From NCBI GenBank assembly GCA_025677825.1, contig JAIXMO010000009.1:310001-374000 (forward strand): 64,000 bases of DNA, read 5' to 3'. Both the position numbers and the translations under genes were made by a program. Below, one piece after another: positions 12,266-20,842 of this stretch. Below the pieces are notes generated by a model. That model was not told where the DNA came from and ran no database searches. It saw nothing but the letters and a program-made list of their open reading frames with translations. This DNA comes from Helicostylum pulchrum (Eukaryota > Mucoromycota > Mucoromycetes > Mucorales > Mucoraceae). Each line of letters begins with the position of its first letter. Position 1 is the first letter of the stretch.

Positions 12266-12877
12266 ATTTGTAAAAAAAAGAAGAGGAGAAAAGAGCGTTT
12301 TGTTTGATGAGTGAGAGAAAAAGAGAAAAAATAAAATGTTTTACAATGCCTTTATAGATTTTTTTTTATTGTATTACAGAAATGACATTGACACTATGGG
12401 GTCAGGAAATTATTTTATTTTCCCCTCCCCATTCAAAATAGGCACGCTAGTTAAGTATTTCACATGTATTGATCGTTGTGCACATTTAAGTATATTTTTT
12501 TTAAAGTGTGGGGGAGAGAAAAAAGTACCACATGTGATTTGCTTGGTTTTTCTTGGATCACTATCTAACTTGATATGTACATGTATACCCTCTTTTCGTA
12601 TACTTATTCTAGTTTACTAACATATACTTATTTACTCCATTTATTATTAGGCTTGTCTGCTATTAGAAAGGTTGTTGTACCACCCAGAGAAAAGACAATC
12701 TTTTTTTTTTTTTTTTTATAACCCCAAGCTTAATTATAGGGAAAAAATAATTTACTGTCACTGTACCACAGTCTTTCCAAAAAGGAGATGTATTTTGTCA
12801 AATCTTCTTTGACTTTAAAATGGTAACCTCCTCGAAATTTTTTGGCCTGCGAAAATAAAAAAAGAGTATATTTGATC
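12266..12877. other. Intergenic, P450 promoter side
   Basis: AT-rich sequence with poly-T tracts (for example 12700-12717) and no supportable gene. It lies between the P450 start codon and the left TIR of the Fanzor element. The last 20 bp or so before 12880 are the host DNA that a guide RNA reading out of the element would copy. Confidence 0.6.
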
Positions 12878-13097
12878 TACTTTATTTTCATAAGATATTG
12901 GAAAAATTTAAATGGAGTAAATTTAAATAGAGATATTGAGAAAAGTTAAATAAGAATTTGAGACAAGTTAAATAAGTTTTGTTGAAATACCAAAAGATGT
13001 TAACGTACAGTTTAAAAAAATTGTTAAAAAAAAAAACTTATCAAAAGTAAATAAGGGTTATCCAAATGTTATAAAGGATATAAGTTGAGATGACGGT
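12859..13097 (-). ncRNA. Predicted Fanzor guide RNA (fRNA/omegaRNA) region
   Basis: Placed by analogy only. Known TnpB and Fanzor guide RNAs come from the end of the nuclease gene and the adjoining transposon end, with the guide taken from flanking host DNA. Here the nuclease stop is at 13098 and the left TIR ends at 12880, so the scaffold would span roughly 12880-13100 on the minus strand and the guide would be the complement of about 12859-12879. Small inverted motifs are visible, such as GGTT-ATA-AACC just after the stop and CTTAT...ATAAG near 13040-13060. An 11-T run on this strand (13027-13037) could end a Pol III transcript early, which argues for caution. Confidence 0.3.
12880..13020 (+). 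repeat. Left terminal inverted repeat of the Fanzor element
   Basis: 141 bp whose reverse complement matches 17160-17295. Relative to the right copy it has A for G at position 5, an extra 3 nt after GGAGTA, an extra 2 nt in GTTAAATAAG, and two more substitutions near the inner end (GATGTTAACG against GATATTAGCG). The match stops at the A-run before TTGTT. Confidence 0.95.
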
Positions 13098-16000
13098 TTA
13101 TAACCTCCTAAAGGGCTCTAGGCGATTGTTGTTATTTTGAGCCATATGAAGAAAAATTGAACGGATATTCATACTGGCCATATGATCTCTATTCCACCGT
13201 GTATCACAAGTAGAGCATTTGAGTACAGGGTGGATTTTTGAGCCAGAGTTGTTTTTTTCATTCAAATTTGTTCTGGTTTGACATCTGGGGCATATTTGTG
13301 AAGTCAGATATTCGTTAACCATTACAACATAAGTCGGTGCTTTTTTGTTTCTTTCTCGAGCAAATTTAATTAAAGCTTCTTTAACGACTTTTGTACGAGC
13401 AGGTACATTTCCTCCCAAGTTACTGAACGTAGCAGCACCAAAAGCAATTACAATAGGTTTATTTGTTTCTTCTGGTCTATCTGCAGGCGCAGTCTGCTTC
13501 CACTTTTTGGTGCTGTTTTCGATTGTCATGTGATTGGTGGGATCATACTTTTTACTCTCCGTTAATAAACGTTTAGATATTTCTGATAGTGCTTGCTGTT
13601 TTTTTATATAGTTACGAAATTTAAGCTTGTTGAACCTTAAATTGCGGTCGTAATACAGAGTCGTATTAACAAAATTATTAAATATGTAACTTGCAGCAAC
13701 ATTAAACAGATTTAAAGAACTAGTCTTTAAGGACGGCGTAGCGGAAATAATAGCTCTTTCCTCGGCATCACCTCTATCAATCTTCCCTCGAGTAATTCTA
13801 GCTTTCTTAAAACCGGCAAGCTGATAATATTCATTGGTTGTGGTTCTTCTTATTCTATGCCTTTCTATATCACTACCATCAGCAGCAACAAACACATCTC
13901 TCAAACCTGGATCTACTCCCCATACAGTTGCAGAAGATAAGTCAACCTTTAAGGAAACATCGGACGGTGTAAGAGGTAAAGAGTAAGCAGGAACAGACCT
14001 ATCACAAATAAATTCGATACCAACACCATCAGTACGAAGTGCACCCGTAAATCCTTTTCTGTTATCAGGACTATTTAACTGGTCAAATGATTCAAATCCA
14101 ATCTTACTCATATCAAAAGCCTCCCAACACAACTGCGTCATACTTTTTGTTGGTATGTTGGTAATTCCATGATTTCTCACCAGTTTTGCCAGCGCCACTC
14201 GATTAATAGGAATATAACGCATTTTCGTACTATACAAAGGAATCATTGTAAATAAGCGTGCTCCTCTAGGATCGGTGTACTTTTCAGGTCGGAATGTATT
14301 GGTAGCAATAGAATCTCTTGTCTCTTCAACGAAGCGATCTAAGGAAGTCTTTTCTTCGGCAGAAAGATCTTGACGCGTTCTTCTTTGATCAGTATCACGA
14401 TTGGCTCGATTGGGCTTGTTTATATTTGTAAAGCTTCGAGTTACAAACTTCGGTTTACCAGCTCTAATATTGATAGCCTCTTGTACATGATGTTCTAAAG
14501 TTTTTTTGAAATTTTCTTGGAAGATACACTAGTCTTACTAACTCTTTTACTTTTCTATGTATAAAACCTCTATTCGCTTTCTTTTCAGGTACGTGTTCTT
14601 TAATAGAATCAACTTGTTCCATTCTTTGTAGGACATGATATAACCAAGGTAAGTATAGGTGAGGTCTAGCTCCAACATTAGCTGTAGTTAATGGCAATGG
14701 ACCCATCAAACGTGCGCTTTCAATTTTCAATCTGGTTATAATCGCCTTTTGAAGTTCAGTAAAATTCATAGATTCTTTGTAAGTAATATTAGTATTATTT
14801 GAAACACTATCAAATATTTTTTCAGCCAGTTCTCGTTTATGAGCCGTCGAGTAGGAAATGCGAAATTCAGAATTTGTTGAAGATAAACTTGTAAAGAAAT
14901 ATCTTAAAGACCTCTTATAATTATCGGCGACATAGTTATGAATTAGCGCTGAATAGCTCCTAATAACCTCAGTAACGGTAGTAGTAAATCCTTGAGAATG
15001 AAACCTTTCAGGAATATAAGTGTCGCCCAGCATCTCTTTAAAACGATTAAAACTTTCTGCTACATTCGGTAAAGCCTTAGTTCCTAGATTTATCGCAAGG
15101 GAAGCAAAGTCATAAAGAAACGTATGTGTCAACGAAGGAATTGGCATATCCTCACTTAAGAGTTCAAGAACAAAGAAATTTATAAACAAAGAAGTGGCGG
15201 AAGTTACATCTCTACAATGCGATACAGTTTTTTGAACGGCTGCACAAAACGAGGTATTGGCTTCTTCATTAGCTAGATTAATAGTATTTTTGAGACTTGT
15301 TTTAATAACAAAACGAGATTTTTTTGGCTTTCGCAAATGCTCTTCATGACGACGACAGTTTTTGTTGGCCATACTTGCATGTCCTGGTGTACCACAGTCC
15401 TTACAAGCTCTTTTCTTACTAGTAAGATACTTTGGTCCTACTTCTTTTAAAGCGGCAGCCTTAGCAGTAGCCCTTTCACTTTTTTTCTTCATTCTTTCGG
15501 ACATCACGCTCGAAACAGATTCAGCACCTTCAGAAAAGATAGAACCTTCTCTTGAAAAAAGTGCCACACCTTCAGCAAATATGTCAGTAACGCCTATTTT
15601 TTTTTTTTTTTTTGATTAATTTATGATACAGATATATATACTTATAATTTATCAATAAAAGGACACATACCAGTTGACGATGTTATTGACTGAGTCGTTT
15701 CAGGGCATGCTAGTACATTTAGTCTTTCGACATTAGAACCGCTTAGTTGAGAAAGAGAAACATATGAAGGCAAATGGGGAAGAGGAGGAGGAGGTGGTGG
15801 TGGCTCAAGAAGAGCGGATGTGCTTGACTCGCCTATAGACCATCTTACCGGTGGTCGCTGTCGGAACTCTGTCAATGCATCACCCTCGGTTTCTGAGTCT
15901 TGGTTAGATTTAATGGCTTGCTCAACGTACGAAGTATCTTTATCTGATAGTATAAGTAGAGTAAGATACTTGAAGTAATGGTTAATTTTATTAATGTTAA

Positions 16001-16167
16001 GTACCTTTGCCTTTTTTTTTGAATTTTTCGTACAGGTTCTTGGTTATCTTCTAAAGGATCTTCTTCAAATGGTTCTGTCATATATAGTTAGTAATTAGTA
16101 TTAATGGGTATCACATAAAAACCAATAAATTCTTAAACCTACCTTTTTTTCTCTTGGGTGGGGCCAT
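13098..16167 (-). CDS. Fanzor RNA-guided nuclease (TnpB/Cas12-related RuvC), frame interrupted
   Basis: Exons: 16143-16167, 16005-16074, 15671-15943 and 13098-15593, with GT-AG introns; intron 1 has an ACTAAC branch site. Exon 1 encodes MAPPKRKK, a basic nuclear localisation signal. Exon 3 is proline-rich. Exon 4 has a cysteine/histidine cluster (CKDCGTPGH...C..H, 15346-15405), a helical middle, then the nuclease domain. Nuclease residues: RuvC-I Asp in WGVDPGLRDV (13911-13913), Glu in VNEYLTSQICPRC, a CxxC...CxxC zinc ribbon (CPRC and CSTC), and RuvC-III Asp in NRDHMASMN. This order is the TnpB/Fanzor hallmark. The predicted full protein is near 890 residues, the Fanzor1 range. Two apparent +1 shifts occur in A-runs: 7 A at 14501-14507 and 9 A at 16012-16020. 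They mean pseudogenisation, assembly error or frameshifting. Expected role: RNA-guided DNA cleavage in the nucleus. Confidence 0.85.
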
Positions 16168-16515
16168 ACTTTTAAATAAAGAAAATAAAGAGGAGAAGAT
16201 CATCAAATTTACCTTGCATTTTATATTCGTTGTTGAGTTTAGAATGGTATTTTCTTGTAATATTAAGCTACAGATGTCTTAAGGGCTACCGCACTTACTT
16301 TTTGGAAGCTATTATAAACCAATGAAATATCATCTCTTAAGGATTGCCACATTTTTCGAACCACAATCGTTATCTAGATCCTTTAAACTAAGAAAGCTAA
16401 TAAGAAAGACAACGTGCATAGACGATGTCGTAATTAACGTTCCCGAGAACCTAATCATTGTTCCTGTTAGTTTACCTTTCTTATCATTGGCATATTGACT
16501 ATGCTTTACAATAAT

Positions 16516-17097
16516 CAACTTTAACCCTTATCGTTAATATCGAAGCGGATTTTAATCTTCATATCAGTCGTTCTCGAGGCTGGTCTAAGAAAAGAAAACC
16601 CACCAAATCTATTGTTCCTACCTCTCGAGGTACTTCCGTTACTGCCTTAGGGGCAATATCAGCTCAAGGAGTAATTGATATATCTCTTAGAAAAACCATT
16701 ACAATTGCAGATAATAAAAAAAGAAAAGTCGATGGGAGCGTTGTAACAACAACAGCTGGAATTGGAACTCTAACAGAGCATTATTTAAGTTACTTAAGAA
16801 AGGTGATGGATGTTTTAGATAAGAAAAATTTAAAGGGACATTATATCTTTATGGATAATGCTCTTATTCATAAGCCTGAAAAAGTAAGAAAACACATTGA
16901 AGATAGAGGATATAAATGCTTATATCTCCCAACTTATTCGCCTTTCTTAAACCCAATAGAAGAGTATTGGTCGAAAGTAAAATTTGGTGTAAAAGAGAAG
17001 CATTTGATAACGGAGAAACATTAACTCCTAGAATTTTGAAGGCATGCCCAGAAGTAACTCTTAAAGATTGTCAAGGTTGAATTAGACATTCTATATC
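16516..17097 (+). pseudogene. Tc1-like DDE transposase, decayed and 5'-truncated
   Basis: An open frame from 16516 to 17024 encodes the catalytic part of an IS630/Tc1 transposase: HISRSRGWSKK, AISAQGVIDI, then IFMDNALIHKP (second Asp, 16854-16856) and YSPFLNPIEEYWSKVK (Glu, 34 residues later: DD34E). The first catalytic Asp, expected immediately before E-A-x-F-N, is Ile (16539-16541). After 16990 the family C-terminus continues in another frame (AFDNGETLTPRILKACPEV) and is then cut by TGA at 17078-17080. No N-terminal helix-turn-helix domain is readable upstream between 16170 and 16515, and the open part has no ATG before 16806. The protein is therefore not functional; mobility would need a transposase from elsewhere. 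Confidence 0.88.
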
Positions 17098-17159
17098 ATT
17101 TTTTGATTCAATTTAATAAAAAAAAAATCCCCAAAAATAGTTTTGAACTTTTCCCGTAC

Positions 17160-17295
17160 TTTTTTTAAACTGTACGCTAATATCTTTTGGTATTTCAACA
17201 AAACTTATTTAACTTGTCTCAAATTCTTATAACTTTTCTCAATATCTCTATTTAATACTCCATTTAAATTTTTCCAATATCTTATGAAAACAAAG
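17160..17295 (-). repeat. Right terminal inverted repeat of the Fanzor element
   Basis: 136 bp, the reverse complement of the left TIR with a few changes. It is followed directly by TA (17296-17297) and then CAGTGCAGCACCCCCCGGGA, host DNA that itself resembles the end of another Tc1-type element. Confidence 0.95.
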
Positions 17296-17431
17296 TACAG
17301 TGCAGCACCCCCCGGGACGGACAGTCACTTTAAACCGCCATTTTTTTTATTTTTTTTTTGCACTACAAACGCTTCCCCCCCAGTTTTGTTTTGTTTTTTT
17401 TTACCTTTAACCCCTCTCCCCCATTTGTAAA

Positions 17432-19232
17432 ATGTTGAGAAACGCTACTCGTCTTGCACGCCCTACTTTGGCTGCTTTTGCCAAATCTACACCTGCTGTA
17501 AAGATCAAAAAATACATGAGAAAATAAAAATAAAATAATTAACCCTGTAATAATATTATTAGCGTCTTAACCTTGGTGCTACTTCTATTGCTTTAAGAAC
17601 TTATGCTTCTGCTAAACCTTCCACTTCTGAAGTTTCTTCCATTCTTGAACAACGTATTCTCGGTGCTAACTCCGAGGTCGATCTCCAAGAGACCGGTCGT
17701 GTCTTATCTATTGGTGATGGTATTGCTCGTGTTTACGGTTTGAAGAATTGTCAAGCTGAAGAGATGGTTGAATTCTCCAGTGGTCTCAAGGTAAAATAAT
17801 AATAATATAGCATATATTTTTTTTCTTTAGTGTATGTGTATGTATATGTATGTGTGTTAACATATTTTTTTTTAAAAAAAAGGGTATGGCTCTTAACTTG
17901 GAAGCTGATAATGTTGGTATTGTCGTTTTCGGTAATGATCGTTTGATCAAGGAAGGTGATACCGTTAAGCGTACTGGTGCTATTGTTGATGTCCCAATTG
18001 GTCCCGGTATTCTCGGTCGTGTCGTTGATGCTCTTGGTAACCCCATTGATGGTAAGGGTCCTCTTGAGACCGTTGGTCGCTCTCGTGTCCAAGTTAAGGC
18101 TCCTGGTATTTTACCTCGTCACTCCGTTAACGAGCCTATGCAAACTGGTATCAAGTCTGTTGATTCCATGGTTCCTATCGGTCGTGGTCAACGTGAGTTG
18201 ATTATTGGTGATCGTCAAACCGGTAAGACCGCTGTTGCTCTTGATACTATCTTGAACCAAAAGAACTGGAACAACGGTCCTGATGAAGCCAAGAAGTTGT
18301 ACTGTATTTACGTTGCTGTTGGTCAAAAGCGTTCTACTGTTGCTCAATTGGTCCGTACTCTTGAAGAGAACGATGCCATGAAGTATACTATTGTCGTTGC
18401 TGCCACTGCCTCTGAAGCTGCTCCTCTTCAATATCTTGCTCCTTTCTCCGGTGCTGCCTTTGGTGAATGGTTCCGTGATAACGGTCGTCACTCTTTGATC
18501 ATTTATGATGATTTGTCCAAGCAAGCTGTTGCTTACCGTCAAATGTCCCTTTTGCTCCGTCGTCCTCCTGGTCGTGAAGCTTACCCTGGTGATGTTTTCT
18601 ACCTCCATTCTCGTCTCTTAGAACGTGCTGCCAAGATGAACAAGGCCTTCGGTTACGGTTCCATGACCGCTCTTCCCATTATTGAAACTCAAGGTGGTGA
18701 TGTCTCTGCTTATATTCCCACTAACGTTATTTCCATTACTGATGGTCAAATTTTCTTGGAAGCTGAACTTTTCTTCAAGGGTATCCGTCCCGCAATTAAC
18801 GTCGGTCTTTCCGTCTCTCGTGTCGGTTCTGCTGCTCAAACCAAGGCTATGAAGCAAGTTGCTGGTTCCATGAAGCTTTTCTTGGCCCAATATCGTGAAG
18901 TTGCCGCTTTCGCTCAATTCGGTTCTGATTTGGATGCCTCCACTCAATTCTTGTTAAACCGTGGTGCTCGTCTCACTGAATTGCTCAAGCAACCTCAATA
19001 CTCTCCCTTGTCTATTCAAGCTCAAGTTCCTATCATCTTTGCCGGTGTTAACGGTTATCTTGATAAGATCCCCGTTGGTAACGTCGTTGACTGGGAAAAG
19101 GATTTCATTAGCCATTTCGCTACTCAACAAAAGGAAATCCTCGAGGAAATCCGTACTGAAGGTGTCATCTCCAAGCAACTCGAAGTTAAGCTCCGTGAAG
19201 TCTGTGATGCCCACTGTAAGACTTTCTATTAA
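17432..19232 (+). CDS. ATP1: Mitochondrial ATP synthase subunit alpha
   Basis: Three exons: 17432 to about 17500, 17562-17790 and 17882-19232. The N-terminus [19 protein letters not shown] is an arginine-rich mitochondrial targeting peptide. The body contains [20 protein letters not shown], the P-loop [28 protein letters not shown] and the alpha-subunit segment [11 protein letters not shown]. About 550 residues, as expected. Catalytic-core F1 subunit of oxidative phosphorylation. Codon use is strongly biased (GGT, CGT, GCT, AAG), typical of a highly expressed gene and clearly different from its neighbours. The Fanzor element ends 136 bp before the start codon, so the promoter was either split or lies in that short C/T-rich stretch. 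Confidence 0.97.
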
Positions 19233-19386
19233 AATGTAATTTTTCCTTTTTCTCGTATCTATTCTCCCCATTTAAAATAGCCTTTTTTTTTTACTCTTAT
19301 ATAAAAGATAAAAGAACAAACACAATTTGCACTTTTTTTTTCGTTATGTAATTCTGTTTATTTTCTATTTCTAAAAAAAAAAATGT

Positions 19387-19993
19387 TTATTCCAAGGAAC
19401 TTGTATCAAATGCTCTACACTTGTTTTTAAATACTTGTAAAGTACGTTCTCTAACAATTTCTTCAACAAATCTTTCATTGGAAATTGATTGACGCTTATT
19501 TTTAAAAGAGTTAATTTTTTTGCATTTTTTTTTTTTACTCCTTCTTTGTCTTACCACAGATTCTTGGGTGAAAATGCTGTTCTTTACTTCAAAATCGTCA
19601 GGATCTTCTTGTAATTTCTTACTCTTTTTTGCTAAATCCTCATCCATTAACTAACATTTAAAAAACTTTTTTGTTTAACTTTCTATGTCACTTTTTTTTT
19701 CTGTATTTTTTTTTTTTTTTTTTACCTTGAGACAGTAATCAATAGCTTCGTCACGTTTAGCATATGCTTCAGACATTTGCTTAAAGAATTCACTGCAACT
19801 ACCGTCAGCTTGTGTAGCAGCACCGTTAAGTCTATTGATAACATTGTCATCCACTCTACGTAAATCCTTCATAAAGTCTAAGTAATAATTATTTAGTTTT
19901 ATATCGTAGCGTTGTATTCGTTTCTATGTTTTTACCCTTGAAGAAGGAAAAGTTGAAACAAACGGAAGGACTGAGTTCTCTTTTGGTGGACAT
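19387..19993 (-). CDS. MIX23: MIX23 family mitochondrial intermembrane-space protein (Cid2/CCDC58)
   Basis: Three exons: 19936-19993, about 19727-19878 and 19387-19648. The protein starts MSTKRELSPSVCFNFSFFKD, then MKDLRRVDDNVINRLNGA, CSEFFKQMSEAYAKRDEAI and DYCLKLMDEDLAKK, and ends FVEEIVRERTLQVFKNKCRAF. The RxVDDxVxxxLN start, the CxxF...R..AI..C helix and the terminal RxxxVFxxxCR block are those of Cid2/CCDC58, now called MIX23, a conserved intermembrane-space protein with disulfide-forming cysteines. Placement of the cysteines agrees with the family. It lies tail to tail with ATP1 across about 150 bp. Confidence 0.85.
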
Positions 19994-20023
19994 GTTAAAG
20001 TTTAAAGGAAAAAGTGAAAAGGT

Positions 20024-20347
20024 ATGTTTTTTTATCGTCCCTCTTCTGTCAAGGGTAGAATATCGAAATACTTAAACAGCCGCGTAAAGCAGCAGTCAAG
20101 GAAATCTTTAGTGTGCGCGCACAACATTTCTCAAAAAAATAATAATTCATTTTTCGTTTTACTCATTAGAAAATCTTTCTTATCCACATTTCTTTTTTTA
20201 CAGAACAGCTGTAATGTATATCTTAGCAATGTCACGGATAAGAGTGACATTAATGATTTGACGTTCCTAAGTATCGACGTTTCTTTTTTCATAATTTTTC
20301 AAGGTCAATATTTCAGGCTCTTTTAAAGATAAGTATACACGTTGAGA
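20024..20347. other. Leader or intergenic DNA with a perfect 8-bp inverted repeat
   Basis: No convincing gene. At 20228-20251 AATGTCAC and GTGACATT flank an 8-nt spacer, a palindromic site or RNA hairpin about 100 bp before a small ORF. Confidence 0.4.
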
Positions 20348-20539
20348 ATGACGCTACGAAAAGCACAAGGCTTTATACATGTGAGCCCTGCCTTACGCCG
20401 GAGAAATTCGCTGGCTGCCTTGATGAACAATTGTTCGTCTCCAACCGGGAGAAGAAATTCTCGAGAACCCAGTCCCGTTCCCCTCTTTAACACCGTTATT
20501 ACCATTATTCTAAACACGAATGTAATCCTACTTCACTGA
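20348..20539 (+). CDS. Small basic protein, possible
   Basis: 63-residue ORF starting MTLRKAQGFIHVSPALRRRN. It contains two RRNS motifs (RRNSLAAL and RRNSREPSP), resembling basophilic kinase sites, and a hydrophobic end (FNTVITIILNTNVILL). Composition is less AT-rich than the surroundings, unlike random ORFs here. The opposite strand is also open (20323-20517), so composition alone may explain the frame. No homolog recognised. Confidence 0.35.
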   Translation: MTLRKAQGFIHVSPALRRRNSLAALMNNCSSPTGRRNSREPSPVPLFNTVITIILNTNVILLH

Positions 20540-20842
20540 ATAGAACAATACCCTCACAGTATAAAGAATAAAAAAACTTTTTTTTTTCCTCTTTGCATTG
20601 GTTACTTGGTTACCGTTTTAATTTAAGCCAAAAGAAACATATATTATAAACCAACAATAAGGAGAGGTTTGTTGTGCGTGTATACGTATATTATCTTGCC
20701 ATGTTGAACTAGTTTGACACTTTTTACTTGCATGCATTAACATAAAAAGCTCGTCACGAACGACATTTTTTTCAATTGCAATAAAAAAGTGTATGTTCCA
20801 AACCCCCTTTTTTAACAAAAAAAAATAATATATATATATGCA

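Larger units (their letters stand above)
12880..17295. mobile_element. Fanzor-carrying Tc1/mariner-like DNA transposon
   Basis: A complete 4,416-bp element. Both ends begin CTTTRTTTTCATAAGATATT, and the TIRs (12880-13020 and 17160-17295) match along their whole length with three substitutions and two small gaps. The dinucleotide TA abuts both ends (12878-12879 and 17296-17297), the target duplication of Tc1/mariner elements. Cargo is a convergent pair: the Fanzor nuclease gene (minus strand) and a decayed DD34E transposase (plus strand). Two copies of AAGTTAAATAAG inside the left TIR may be transposase binding sites. The element lies between the P450 gene and ATP1. Fanzor1 genes on mariner-type elements are known in fungi; the copy here looks recent by TIR identity but can no longer make its own transposase. 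Confidence 0.9.

Noticed and set aside
12640..12860. Left flank of the Fanzor element as part of a larger composite element
   Set aside because: No partner of the right-flank sequence (CAGTGCAGCACC...) was found on the left, so the unit ends at the TIRs.
14464..15567. Separate hypothetical gene upstream of the nuclease ORF
   Set aside because: Both open frames continue across one A-run shift and together have the length and layout of one Fanzor protein.
15872..16081. ATG-initiated ORF of 69 residues (MTEPFEEDP...) as the Fanzor start
   Set aside because: Its 5' part is exon 2 of the Fanzor gene, and a good upstream exon (16143-16167) with donor, branch site and acceptor fits better. Its 3' part is intron sequence.
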